Source: an uncultured Alphaproteobacteria bacterium
GTDB lineage: Bacteria > Pseudomonadota > Alphaproteobacteria > MPNO01 > UBA830
Direction: 5' to 3'
DNA length: 43,179 bases
Assembly: GCA_913046035.1 (NCBI GenBank)
Contig: CAJWSW010000017.1
Span: forward strand, 1 to 43,179
A program made the translations under genes and the position numbers. The notes beneath the pieces are model-generated. The model was given only the letters and a program-made list of their open reading frames with translations. It searched no databases and was not told the origin of the DNA. Shown piece by piece: positions 35,433 through 43,179 of the stretch (the stretch's first letter is position 1; each line of letters starts with the position of its first letter).

Positions 35433-35595
35433 ACATCTCATTATGATGCCTTAAGTCAATCGGCCAAACCCGTATATTCTGCACGATGCGCGTATTTCTG
35501 TCGGTTTAGGATAAGACTGTCAAAACGGCCTCTGAAAAATAAATTGTTTAGATCTCTTCCCACCGATGCGTTGTCGTGCTTTATGTTCCTATAGA

Positions 35596-35682
35596 GCGGA
35601 CGTGGTGGAATTGGTATACACAACAGACTTAAAATCTGTCGGCCTATAGGCCATGCGGGTTCAAGTCCCGCCGTCCGCACCA
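35596..35682 (+). tRNA. tRNA-Leu, anticodon TAA
   Basis: An 87-base tRNA with encoded CCA, acceptor stem GCGGACG/CGTCCGC, anticodon stem ACAGA/TCTGT around loop CTTAAAA (anticodon TAA at 35630-35632), a class II variable arm (GGCCTATAGGCC), and T loop TTCAAGT. Class II form and anticodon identify leucine. Confidence 0.97.
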
Positions 35683-35722
35683 TTTATCCCTGTTGTTGAA
35701 ACGCACATTACTGGTTACGTGA

Positions 35723-36133
35723 TCAGAAGTGATCTCTCTTAAACTTTCCGCCTTCATCTCTGATTTTCTGTCGGAGCTCGAACCAGATCAGAACTAACAG
35801 AAATGCTACAACTAAATGGTGAAACAGGTAATGCGTCTCTACGTTGTCTCGATAAGCAAATATGATGCCACCGGCCAAGTAAAAAAAACCGTAATTGAAA
35901 ACTATTCCTAATGAAGGCGTGGCCTTGAATGAAAACAGATACCGGAAAACCGCATATGCCAGCAGGCAACCAGCCGCAAAACGGATGGTTTTGTATCTAT
36001 ACATTTTTTCACTTTGATCGATATCGAGGTCAAAGGGGAAAAATAAATTGGTTCCGGATACCATCATGCATATGGCAATAAGGAACCATAATAGTAAAAG
36101 CGATATAAAAAACTTTCGAACGTATTGTATCAT
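35723..36133 (-). CDS. Hypothetical small membrane protein
   Basis: A 136-residue protein with four probable membrane segments: ~8-28 (FFISLLLLWFLIAICMMV), ~51-68, ~76-93 and ~105-121, and a charged C-terminus. I recognise no family. It is a single gene between tRNA-Leu and the ligase, AT-richer than its neighbours, with ~134 bases upstream holding no other gene. Confidence 0.6.
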   Translation of the reverse strand: MIQYVRKFFISLLLLWFLIAICMMVSGTNLFFPFDLDIDQSEKMYRYKTIRFAAGCLLAYAVFRYLFSFKATPSLGIVFNYGFFYLAGGIIFAYRDNVETHYLFHHLVVAFLLVLIWFELRQKIRDEGGKFKRDHF

Positions 36134-36267
36134 AGATTTCGTCCGTATTTCTTATTCTTTCTTAAACGGTATCATTGAATAGGCTGATTTTAAATGGAAG
36201 TTTTTAGCAACCAGATTAGTTTCATATCGATACAGTAGCTAAAAGCGCTTAACGAAAGCGTGGTTCT

Positions 36268-37749
36268 CTAATCGATGGGCTCGAGCATATCGGCCAGCTC
36301 GCTTTTGAGAACTTTTCCAACTCCGCTTTTTGGAAGTTCGTCTATTACAAAAATTTCACGCGGTAGCTTATAGCGGGACAGGCTTTGTCTACACCAGCCC
36401 ATAAGATCATCTGGTTTAATACCGCCCTCGCGGGCCACCACAAAAGCCCCAATTTCTTCGCCAAATTCTTGAGACGGCCACGCCACCACCGCCGCGTCTA
36501 ACACGGATTCGTGTTGGCTCAGAACATGTTCTATTTCCGCGGGATAGATGTTTACACCGCCCCGGATAATAAGGTCTTTGGCCCGTCCAGCCAAAAATAG
36601 GTATCCTGCATTATCTCGCCAGCCGAGATCACCTGGGTAATACCAGCCATTGCGAAAAGCTGCTCTACTGGCTTCTGCGTCATTGTGGAAACCTGTTGCG
36701 GTTCCAGGGTGTCTGTAACGGATGTGGCCGATCTGTCCCGAAGACAACGAGGCATCGTCATCGTCTACGATGTCTAACTCTGCGCCAAATACTGGTCGCC
36801 CAACGGACCCATCTACCTCCGACGGGTCGTCCCAAAATAGGGCCGTTGCGCCGCCCCCATCGGTTGATCCGTAGAAGTTTAGATACTGCGGGCATATATC
36901 GCGCATTAATGCCGCACGTTCTTCTGAGTGCAGTATTGCTCCTGTAGAAAACAGCATGTCGAGCCCCGGCATTAACGGTTTTCCGTCATCATTTGGCGGT
37001 ATTTCGAGGATGCGACGTAGCAGTGTTGGGACTAGGAACATCTTGGTCGCGCCGCGCTGGTTGGCGAATTCAACGAGCTCCTCCATCTCATACGGTGGTG
37101 GAAAGAGCAGCGCCGTGCCCCCTGCAAATACAGAGCACATAGAATACCCCCTAGAGCCGCCGAAATAGAGTGGAGTAGCGCACAAATACCTGGTTCGTTC
37201 AGTAAAACCCAGTGTGGAGAAATAGATCATAAAGCGGGAGAAAAACTGATTATGTGTTATTAGCGGGCCTTTTGGTATGCCTGTCGTGCCTGATGAAAGT
37301 GCAAGCAATAGGGGTGGGTCACCATCGGCAAGATCTGTTGAATCAGGGTCGGCATTATCCGTTGCCGACAGCCATGCGTCATCGGTTATAACGCTTTCCC
37401 AGCGTCCGGATATGTCGGCAAATGGGTCATCGACTTCCGAGAGAACTAGTCGAGGTTCAAAAAATGTCGTCAGGCGAGATTTTTCTTCCACCGTCCAACG
37501 CCAATCCATGGGCAGGGCTGCTGCGCCTATTCGCGCGAGAGCAAATAGCATAGCGAGATGTTCGGGGTTGTCTTTTAGGTTGACGCCGACAATGTCATTT
37601 CGGCTTATACCCCGGCTGGAAAGGTAAGTTGCACGCCGGCATACCATATCGCGAAAGTCTGCATGCGAAATAGAAATGGCATTCGTGGTTACAGCGGGTA
37701 AGTCCGGACGTCGTAAGGCGTTAGTATCGAGAGCTTTAGCAAGGTTCAT
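36268..37749 (-). CDS. AMP-dependent acyl-CoA synthetase/ligase
   Basis: A 493-residue ANL-superfamily enzyme that activates a carboxylic acid to an acyl-adenylate and then usually to a CoA thioester. The P-loop-like motif is LALSSGTTGIPKG. Other motifs are NFYGSTDGGG, the YYPGDLGWRDNAGYLFLAGR hinge region, and the C-terminal Lys in PKSGVGKVLK. It resembles medium/long-chain fatty-acid or aromatic-acid CoA ligases; the substrate is not readable. It stands alone and is divergent from tcuA. Confidence 0.9.
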   Translation of the reverse strand: MNLAKALDTNALRRPDLPAVTTNAISISHADFRDMVCRRATYLSSRGISRNDIVGVNLKDNPEHLAMLFALARIGAAALPMDWRWTVEEKSRLTTFFEPRLVLSEVDDPFADISGRWESVITDDAWLSATDNADPDSTDLADGDPPLLLALSSGTTGIPKGPLITHNQFFSRFMIYFSTLGFTERTRYLCATPLYFGGSRGYSMCSVFAGGTALLFPPPYEMEELVEFANQRGATKMFLVPTLLRRILEIPPNDDGKPLMPGLDMLFSTGAILHSEERAALMRDICPQYLNFYGSTDGGGATALFWDDPSEVDGSVGRPVFGAELDIVDDDDASLSSGQIGHIRYRHPGTATGFHNDAEASRAAFRNGWYYPGDLGWRDNAGYLFLAGRAKDLIIRGGVNIYPAEIEHVLSQHESVLDAAVVAWPSQEFGEEIGAFVVAREGGIKPDDLMGWCRQSLSRYKLPREIFVIDELPKSGVGKVLKSELADMLEPID

Positions 37750-38060
37750 GTAGACATCATAAACAGATTTCGAGAAGCTTCTATGATTTGCACCTCAAAA
37801 CGGGGAGGAATTTCCCTCTTTTTGAGAGGCCAACCAAGTTAGGCACAGACTGCTTGTTTGGTTATCACTACGACCTTTTTAATTCGCAACAGTATTATGC
37901 CCGACCTCATTGTTTGAAAAATGCCTTGCTGCCAGTAGAGGCGGTGCGACAACAATTCGCATCTGTCTAGCTTATGATTTTGGCACGTTACCATTGCAAG
38001 TTGAGTGCTGACACGGCAATAAAGGATCCCAATCCCGAGAAAGAGAGAATCTTAGGGGAA
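37750..38060. other. Divergent intergenic region before tcuA
   Basis: Separates the ligase start from tcuA. Open frames here (for example from 37974 in the tcuA frame) lack ribosome sites. No regulator gene or clear operator is seen. Confidence 0.4.
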
Positions 38061-39458
38061 ATGACAGATTTAAACCAAAAATTCGACGTTTTGGTTATCG
38101 GCGGTGGCAATGCCGCACTTTGCGCAGCCATAAGTGCGCGGCTCGAAGGCGCGTCCGTCCTAGTCTTAGAACGGGCTAAAAAATTTTATCGTGGCGGTAA
38201 TACACGTCATACCAGAAACATGCGGTGCGCCCACGATGAGGCGACTGACACGCTTACCGGCCCCTATCCGGAAGATGAACTTTTTGAGGATCTATTACGC
38301 GTTACAGAGGGTGAGACGGATGAGGAGCTTGCCCGCCACATGATCCATGAATCTAAGGACATGCTCAATTGGATCGTTGAGCAAGGAGTAAAATTTCAGC
38401 CACCTTTAGGCGGGACACTTGGTTTGGGTCGCACGAATTCGTTTTTTCTCGGCGGCGGCAGAGCAATGTTAAACGCATTGTACAACACCGCGGATAGGAT
38501 CGGCGTGACAGTGCAGTATGAGGCAGAAGTAACTGCACTAGATATCCAGGACGGTATGTTTGTTTCTGCGACTGCACGAATAGATGGAAAAGACTTAAAT
38601 ATTCGCGCCGGTGCGCTGGTAGCGGCGGCCGGTGGTTTTGAATCCAATATCGACTGGCTTGAGGAATACTGGGGTGAGGCTGCGCGTAATTTTTTGATCC
38701 GCGGCACGGCTAATAATCAGGGCAGCGTTTTGAAAATGCTTTTAGATGCCGGTGTCCAACAGATTGGCGATCCAACTCAATGCCACGCAGTTGCGATCGA
38801 TGCGCGGGCGCCGAAATATGACGGCGGGATCATCACCCGCCTTGACTGCGTGGTTTTCGGTATTGTGGTAAACAAGCATGCCAAACGTTTCTACGACGAA
38901 GGTGAGGATATTTGGCCGAAGCGCTATGCTATTTGGGGAAGACTAGTGGCGCAGCAGCCCGATCAAATTGCTTATATCGTTTTCGACCATTCTGTTTTGA
39001 CAAAATTTATGCCTTCGCTTTTTCCGCCGATTAAGGCGGACACAATAACAGAGCTCGCCGAAAAACTACAAATACCTGCAACTTCGTTGGATGAGACCGT
39101 TGCAGACTTCAACGCGGCGGTAATCGACGGTACGTTCGATCATACCGTCCTTGACGACTGTCGAACGGAGGGATTGGATCCGCCTAAAACTCACTGGGCG
39201 CAACGGCTAGAGACGCCACCTTTTTACGCTTACCCCGTGCGTCCAGGCATTACGTTTACATATTTAGGTACTAGGGTAAATAAAGAGGCACGGATTCAGA
39301 TGGCGGACGGTAAGCCCGCCGCAAACATGTTTGCAGCCGGAGAAATTATGTCAGGTAATGTGTTAGGAAAAGGTTATGCCGCCGGTATTGGAATGACTAT
39401 TGGGAGCGTCTTTGGCCGAATTGCTGGCAGGGAGGCTGCGCATAATGCCCGCAACTGA
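38061..39458 (+). CDS. tcuA: FAD-dependent tricarballylate dehydrogenase-like protein TcuA
   Basis: A 465-residue flavoprotein of the fumarate reductase/succinate dehydrogenase family. In Salmonella, TcuA oxidises tricarballylate to cis-aconitate. The FAD motif is VLVIGGGNAALCAA near the N-terminus, and the C-terminal GNVLGKGYAAGIGMTIG closes the FAD site. Active-site-like segments include RGGNTRHTRNMR. The ATG at 38061 has TAGGGGAA directly upstream; an upstream extension to 37974 looks non-coding. The next gene, tcuB, overlaps it by 14 bases, which supports the name. The substrate may be a related tricarboxylate. Confidence 0.88.
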   Translation: MTDLNQKFDVLVIGGGNAALCAAISARLEGASVLVLERAKKFYRGGNTRHTRNMRCAHDEATDTLTGPYPEDELFEDLLRVTEGETDEELARHMIHESKDMLNWIVEQGVKFQPPLGGTLGLGRTNSFFLGGGRAMLNALYNTADRIGVTVQYEAEVTALDIQDGMFVSATARIDGKDLNIRAGALVAAAGGFESNIDWLEEYWGEAARNFLIRGTANNQGSVLKMLLDAGVQQIGDPTQCHAVAIDARAPKYDGGIITRLDCVVFGIVVNKHAKRFYDEGEDIWPKRYAIWGRLVAQQPDQIAYIVFDHSVLTKFMPSLFPPIKADTITELAEKLQIPATSLDETVADFNAAVIDGTFDHTVLDDCRTEGLDPPKTHWAQRLETPPFYAYPVRPGITFTYLGTRVNKEARIQMADGKPAANMFAAGEIMSGNVLGKGYAAGIGMTIGSVFGRIAGREAAHNARN

Positions 39459-40614
39459 GAGAACTGAGGTGTTTGATCCGCTGGCGAAGCCAAAAAAGGC
39501 GGGCCTCGGCGATATTCCCAAAGGTAGCGATGCACTGACCGAGGTCGGTCGCCTGATGACGGTGTGTAACTCATGTCGTTATTGCGAAGGCCTTTGCGCC
39601 GTGTTCCCAGCAATGATTGCAAGGCGAGACTTTCCGGATGGGGACCTGAATTACCTTGCAAATCTGTGTCACAACTGCGGGGCTTGTTTCTATGATTGCC
39701 AATTTTCTCCGCCACACGAATTCAATGTTAACGTCCCTAAAGCCATGTCCAGAGCGCGTGCCGAGTCCTATCAGGCATACGCTTGGCCACGCATTTTCTC
39801 TGGCTTATTTGCCCGAAACGGGCTGGCGATCAGTGTTATTGCCGCGTTAAGCGTCGCGGGATTTATCGCTGGATTTGCCGCGTGGAATGACCCAACCATT
39901 CTTTATGGCACTCACACCGGACCAGGTGCCTTTTACAAACTTATGCCCCATAATGCGATGGTTGCATTGTTCGGAGCGGTTTTTTTGTACGCGATCCTCG
40001 CGTCGATCATGGGTGCCCGCCTATTTTGGCGCGATATTGGTGAACCCGCAGTAACTCTGACGCAAACCAATCCACTTTGGCAGGCGATGAAGGACGCTGG
40101 CAAGCTTCGCTATCTTGATGGCGGCGGTGCCGATTGTCAGGCTGACGAAAATGACACGCCTGATCATCGACGCTTCTATCATCACTGCACTTTTTATGGG
40201 TTCATGTTGTGTTTAGCTGCAACGTCAGTTGCTACGCTCTATCATTACCTTCTGGGGCGAGAGGCGCCATATCCTTGGTACGATCTTCCGGTCGTCTTGG
40301 GTACTATTGGCGGAATTGGATTACTTATCGGTCCAGTCGGTTTATTGAGGGCGAAATTTGTCAGAGACCCCGACATGCTTGATAAGGACCGCTTCGGGAT
40401 GGACGTTGCTTTCTTAGCAATGCTATTTTTTACTAGCTTAACCGGTCTCGCGTTGCTGGTATTACGCGAAACGCCTGCAATGGGCTTGCTTTTGGCGCTT
40501 CATCTCGGCGTAGTTTTCGGTCTTTTCTTCACGATGCCCTACGGTAAATTTGTGCACGGTATATATCGTTACATGGCGCTCGTGAGATATGCGAAGGAGA
40601 GCTACCGACCATAG
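39445..40614 (+). CDS. tcuB: Tricarballylate utilisation protein TcuB (Fe-S and membrane protein)
   Basis: A 389-residue membrane protein that reoxidises TcuA's FADH2 and passes electrons to the quinone pool. It begins with a ferredoxin-like domain with two cysteine groups (CNSCRYCEGLC and CHNCGACFYDC), then carries about six hydrophobic helices (~115-380). The ATG at 39445 has GGGAGG about nine bases upstream and lies inside the end of tcuA, so the pair is coupled. A frame from 39400 would read deeper into tcuA and is rejected. Confidence 0.9.
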   Translation: MPATERTEVFDPLAKPKKAGLGDIPKGSDALTEVGRLMTVCNSCRYCEGLCAVFPAMIARRDFPDGDLNYLANLCHNCGACFYDCQFSPPHEFNVNVPKAMSRARAESYQAYAWPRIFSGLFARNGLAISVIAALSVAGFIAGFAAWNDPTILYGTHTGPGAFYKLMPHNAMVALFGAVFLYAILASIMGARLFWRDIGEPAVTLTQTNPLWQAMKDAGKLRYLDGGGADCQADENDTPDHRRFYHHCTFYGFMLCLAATSVATLYHYLLGREAPYPWYDLPVVLGTIGGIGLLIGPVGLLRAKFVRDPDMLDKDRFGMDVAFLAMLFFTSLTGLALLVLRETPAMGLLLALHLGVVFGLFFTMPYGKFVHGIYRYMALVRYAKESYRP

Positions 40615-40670
40615 CTTTATCGATGCGGAGTTCGGCGGAAAAAATGCGTTAATCAAGGGATTTATCTTCC

Positions 40671-41759
40671 ATGCAAACCCCGATACCGGCCATATTTATG
40701 CGCGGTGGTACGTCCCGTGGGCTGTATTTTAATAAAGCGGATCTGCCAGAAGATATAGAATTGTGGGATGCCATACTGCTGAAAGCCTTTGGCTCTCCGG
40801 ATACCCGACAGGTTGATGGGGTGGGCGGCACGACATCCGTGACGAGTAAAACTTGTATATTGTCGCCCTCGGCAAGGGATGATTGTGACATCGATTATTT
40901 CTTTGCCCAACTTGCGGTAGCCGAGGCAAAGGTTGACTATGCGCCAACCTGCGGAAATATGTTGGCCGGGGTCGGGCCATATGCGATCGAGACGGGAATG
41001 GTGCCCGCTCAAAACGGTGAAACTCGCGTTCGTATCCACCAAGTAAATACCGGCGGTTTAGTTGAAGCAGTAATTCCGACGCCGGGCGGTGATGTGGAAT
41101 ATGAGGGCGAATTTTCCATAGATGGAGTGCCGGGTACGGCAGCGCCTATCCTTTTAAATTTCATGAATGTAGTCGGCTCGCGGACCGGGAAGTTATTTCC
41201 AACCGGCGAAAAGAAGGAGTCCATAGACGGGGTAGATGTCACGATTATCGATGCTGCTATGCCGTGCATGATAATGAGTGCAGCAGATGTTGGAAAATCC
41301 GGCTATGAAACCGCGGACGAGCTAGACGCTGACGCCTTGTTTTTTAAACGTGTTGAAAAGATGCGCCTTGAAGCTGGTCGCCGAATGGGCCTCGGTGATG
41401 TGAGCGGCCAAGTGCAGCCAAAAATTGTTATTCTTTCCCCGCCACGAACTGGAGGGTCCATAACGTCGCGATACTTTGTCCCGGACAAAACGCATGAGAC
41501 CCATGCTATCACGGGCGGCATCGCGGTGGCCTATGCTTCTGTTACATCCGGTACTGTCGCTGAACCACTTGCGGAGTTGCAAACAAATGGAAATAAGCCC
41601 CGGTTCTCCATTGAACATCCTGCCGGCCAACTGCATCTCTCCCTTTCCCTCAAGGATGGGAAAAGTGGTAAAGAATTAGAGGCAGCAGGTATTACACGGA
41701 CAGCCCGAATGATTATGCGAGGCTCCATAATGGTCCCGGAACACCTGATGCATCGATAA
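40671..41759 (+). CDS. PrpF/4-oxalomesaconate tautomerase family isomerase
   Basis: A 362-residue protein of the PrpF family (diaminopimelate-epimerase fold), which includes 2-methylaconitate cis-trans isomerase, aconitate isomerase and 4-oxalomesaconate tautomerase (GalD). Family motifs are FMRGGTSRGLYF, VDGVGGTTSVTSKTC and PTCGNMLAGVGPYA. It is co-directional with tcuAB and ~56 bases after it. Isomerisation between cis- and trans-aconitate is thus a sensible guess, while overall sequence style is also close to GalD. The exact reaction is undecided. Confidence 0.85.
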   Translation: MQTPIPAIFMRGGTSRGLYFNKADLPEDIELWDAILLKAFGSPDTRQVDGVGGTTSVTSKTCILSPSARDDCDIDYFFAQLAVAEAKVDYAPTCGNMLAGVGPYAIETGMVPAQNGETRVRIHQVNTGGLVEAVIPTPGGDVEYEGEFSIDGVPGTAAPILLNFMNVVGSRTGKLFPTGEKKESIDGVDVTIIDAAMPCMIMSAADVGKSGYETADELDADALFFKRVEKMRLEAGRRMGLGDVSGQVQPKIVILSPPRTGGSITSRYFVPDKTHETHAITGGIAVAYASVTSGTVAEPLAELQTNGNKPRFSIEHPAGQLHLSLSLKDGKSGKELEAAGITRTARMIMRGSIMVPEHLMHR

Positions 41760-41782
41760 ACGGTATATCCCTGTAAAGGGTT

Positions 41783-42577
41783 TTAAATTATCCCCATGGC
41801 AGAGCCGCCGTCGACACGGATATTGACACCCGTTGTGTAGCCCGCCAAGTCGCTTGCCATAAAAGCCACCATGGCGCCAAATTCTTTGGGTGTACCAAAT
41901 CGTTGCGCAATAGTGCCCGCTTCACGTGCTGCCATTTCCTCTTCGCCAGATATACCCTTTAAAGCACCTCGTTGTTTGGCCGTGTCGGTAGTTCGTTCAG
42001 TCCGGATGGCAGATGGCGAGATAATATTAACTGTAACGCCATCTGAGATCACTTCGCCGGCCAATGTTTTACAGTAATTTGCCATGCTACCCCTAAACAA
42101 ATTAGACAGCACATTATTCGGTATAGGTTCTCCCACTGCCGGAGCGCCGACCATGATAATTCGGCCCCACTTCCCGGTGCGCATATTAGGCAAAGCGATC
42201 TGAGACACGCGGATGAGGCTTAGCATCATGTTATTTGCATGTTTGGAGAGCTCTGCGTTAGAGACCTCCAGAGCTTTTCGCAGAGGAGGGCCGCCATGAT
42301 TAAGTAAAAGAATGTCGATTGACCCGTTGAGAGCTGTAGTGGCGTTTGTATGCAGGGCGATCATGTTTGCTGGGTCAGCCAAGTCGCCATGCAAACCCAC
42401 TGCGGTGCCTCCCGTTTCACTGGAAATCTGCCGCGCGGCGGCCTCTGCACGCCCCCTATCCGACCCGCTCACGCAAACGTGAACCCCTTCACTTGCAAGT
42501 GCTAGTGCGGCTGCATACCCAAGCCCGCTGCTGGAGGCTAACAGCAGCGCCCGTTTTTTATTTATTCCAAGATCCAC
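41783..42577 (-). CDS. Atypical SDR family oxidoreductase
   Basis: A 264-residue SDR-fold protein with cofactor region LLASSSGLGYAAALA (11-25), LLNHGGPP in place of NNAG, and a C-terminal GVNIRVDGGSA. The YxxxK segment is replaced by NVLSN (155-159) inside PIPNNVLSNLFRG, a pattern I know from a group of FabG-like SDRs of unclear function. It is convergent with the PrpF-family gene; a short hairpin (CCCT/AGGG, 41772-41783) lies in the 23-base gap. Confidence 0.83.
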   Translation of the reverse strand: MDLGINKKRALLLASSSGLGYAAALALASEGVHVCVSGSDRGRAEAAARQISSETGGTAVGLHGDLADPANMIALHTNATTALNGSIDILLLNHGGPPLRKALEVSNAELSKHANNMMLSLIRVSQIALPNMRTGKWGRIIMVGAPAVGEPIPNNVLSNLFRGSMANYCKTLAGEVISDGVTVNIISPSAIRTERTTDTAKQRGALKGISGEEEMAAREAGTIAQRFGTPKEFGAMVAFMASDLAGYTTGVNIRVDGGSAMGII

Positions 42578-42662
42578 AGGTGCCCTTCACCAAATACGAT
42601 TTGGGCGACCGCCATTTAGCTTCCGCCCAAAAAGTATTTGCCGTCTATATCTAGGGGCTCCG

Positions 42663-43179
42663 CTACTTCAGCGGAGAAAACGGTGCGGCGAGAACGATTT
42701 TGTTAGCTTGGGTCTGAAGCGTTTCTTTACGGCCCTTCGGCGGCCAAATCCCTTTTGACATGGCTTCTGCCCTAACCTCGGCGCGATGCTCAAGGCTTTC
42801 GTACGCCCATATGTGCACAAATTTATTCAAATCGCCGGCATCTGTGTGCATGGCCATAACTAGCTCTGATAACTCGGTGCGCTTGCCGATAGCCTTCTCC
42901 CAGCTTTTATATACCTCGGGAATCATTCCGGGGATAATCTGGTACTCCCTCCATTCGAAGATTGGTCCCTTATTTCCCTTAGCGAAGGTCGGTGTAAACG
43001 GAGACGGAACGAAAAGCTCTGATTGCATATGTTCCTGAAGATGGGCGACCTTGGGCGGCCAAGTGTATTTTTTGTCCTTTACAGAACGCGCACGCTTCTT
43101 GTCACGTTCATCAGCATTTTTATAGGGCCAAATGTGAATGACTTCGTTTAACGGTCCTATCTCGGTATAAAAAAATGCC
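42663..43179 (-). CDS. NIPSNAP family protein, 5' end outside window
   Basis: The frame is open to the right edge, giving 171 residues without the true start. Two ferredoxin-like NIPSNAP repeats are visible: one ends in HIWPYKNADERDKKRAR, the other in FVHIWAYESLEHRAEVRAEA. Each is followed by a WPP motif (YTWPPK, IWPPK). The internal ATG at 43028 would cut off the first repeat and is not the start. NIPSNAP proteins are small domains of mostly unknown role, often near catabolic genes. A seven-base-pair hairpin (42658-42676) spans the stop codon but has no T tract. Confidence 0.85.
   Translation of the reverse strand, partial: AFFYTEIGPLNEVIHIWPYKNADERDKKRARSVKDKKYTWPPKVAHLQEHMQSELFVPSPFTPTFAKGNKGPIFEWREYQIIPGMIPEVYKSWEKAIGKRTELSELVMAMHTDAGDLNKFVHIWAYESLEHRAEVRAEAMSKGIWPPKGRKETLQTQANKIVLAAPFSPLK

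Noticed and set aside
35456-35683. Minus-strand ORF beginning MVRTAGLEPAWP
   Set aside because: It is the antisense of tRNA-Leu, a well-known false ORF.
42601-42630. Inverted repeat TTGGGCG/CGCCCAA upstream of the SDR gene
   Set aside because: Seven-base arms with a 16-base loop; too weak to call an operator or terminator.

Overview
The window reads as a piece of an alphaproteobacterial chromosome of middling GC, probably free-living and possibly marine. That assignment is an inference from gene content and protein style, not from a marker gene. There is no phage, insertion sequence or CRISPR array that I can recognise. Most genes are catabolic enzymes of aromatic, phenolic or dicarboxylic acid breakdown, mixed with a few housekeeping genes (recQ, an ABC-F ATPase, prfC, two tRNAs).

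The most striking content is a complete selenocysteine decoding set with its own substrates nearby. On the minus strand, reading right to left, come prfC, selA, selB and a tRNA-Sec with anticodon TCA (29781 to 24612). After these comes a long co-directional run: an SDR, an amidase, the three subunits of a molybdenum hydroxylase (medium, small, large), a metal-dependent amidohydrolase, and then two genes that ordinary ORF calling splits or truncates. Each of the two has one in-frame TGA exactly where its family has a redox cysteine. One is an AhpD/carboxymuconolactone-decarboxylase-like protein with CxxU (16095-17234). The other is a thioredoxin-fold peroxiredoxin-like protein with UxxC (15503-15970). 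Both have a plausible bacterial SECIS hairpin just after the TGA. A perfect 28-base palindrome at 15448-15475 ends the run.

Layout. 1-640: 3' end of a zinc-binding ABC transporter subunit (znuA). 749-2435: divergent carboxymuconolactone decarboxylase-like protein and 2-hydroxyacid dehydrogenase. 2665-7945: enol-lactonase-like hydrolase, SDR, recQ and an Uup-like ABC-F protein. 8074-15168: acid catabolism genes, namely a UbiD decarboxylase divergent from a FAH-family hydrolase, a YCII protein, a dihydroxyphthalate-decarboxylase-like protein, a class II aldolase-like protein, and a divergent SLC13-type permease. 15503-24331: selenoprotein and molybdenum hydroxylase run. 24612-29781: Sec machinery and RF3. 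29933-32571: hmgA-fahA, the end of tyrosine/homogentisate breakdown. 33120-35432: a lone molybdenum hydroxylase large subunit. 35596-35682: tRNA-Leu(TAA). 35723-37749: small membrane protein and acyl-CoA-synthetase-like ligase. 38061-41759: tcuA-tcuB plus a PrpF-family isomerase. 41783-43179: an atypical SDR and a NIPSNAP protein cut by the window edge.

How it fits together: the window looks like a catabolic region in which oxidative enzymes, hydrolases and decarboxylases funnel diverse acids into central metabolism. Two selenium-dependent thiol redox proteins are attached to the molybdenum hydroxylase operon, perhaps to handle peroxide from that enzyme (inference). selD, needed to make selenophosphate, is not in the window and must lie elsewhere.
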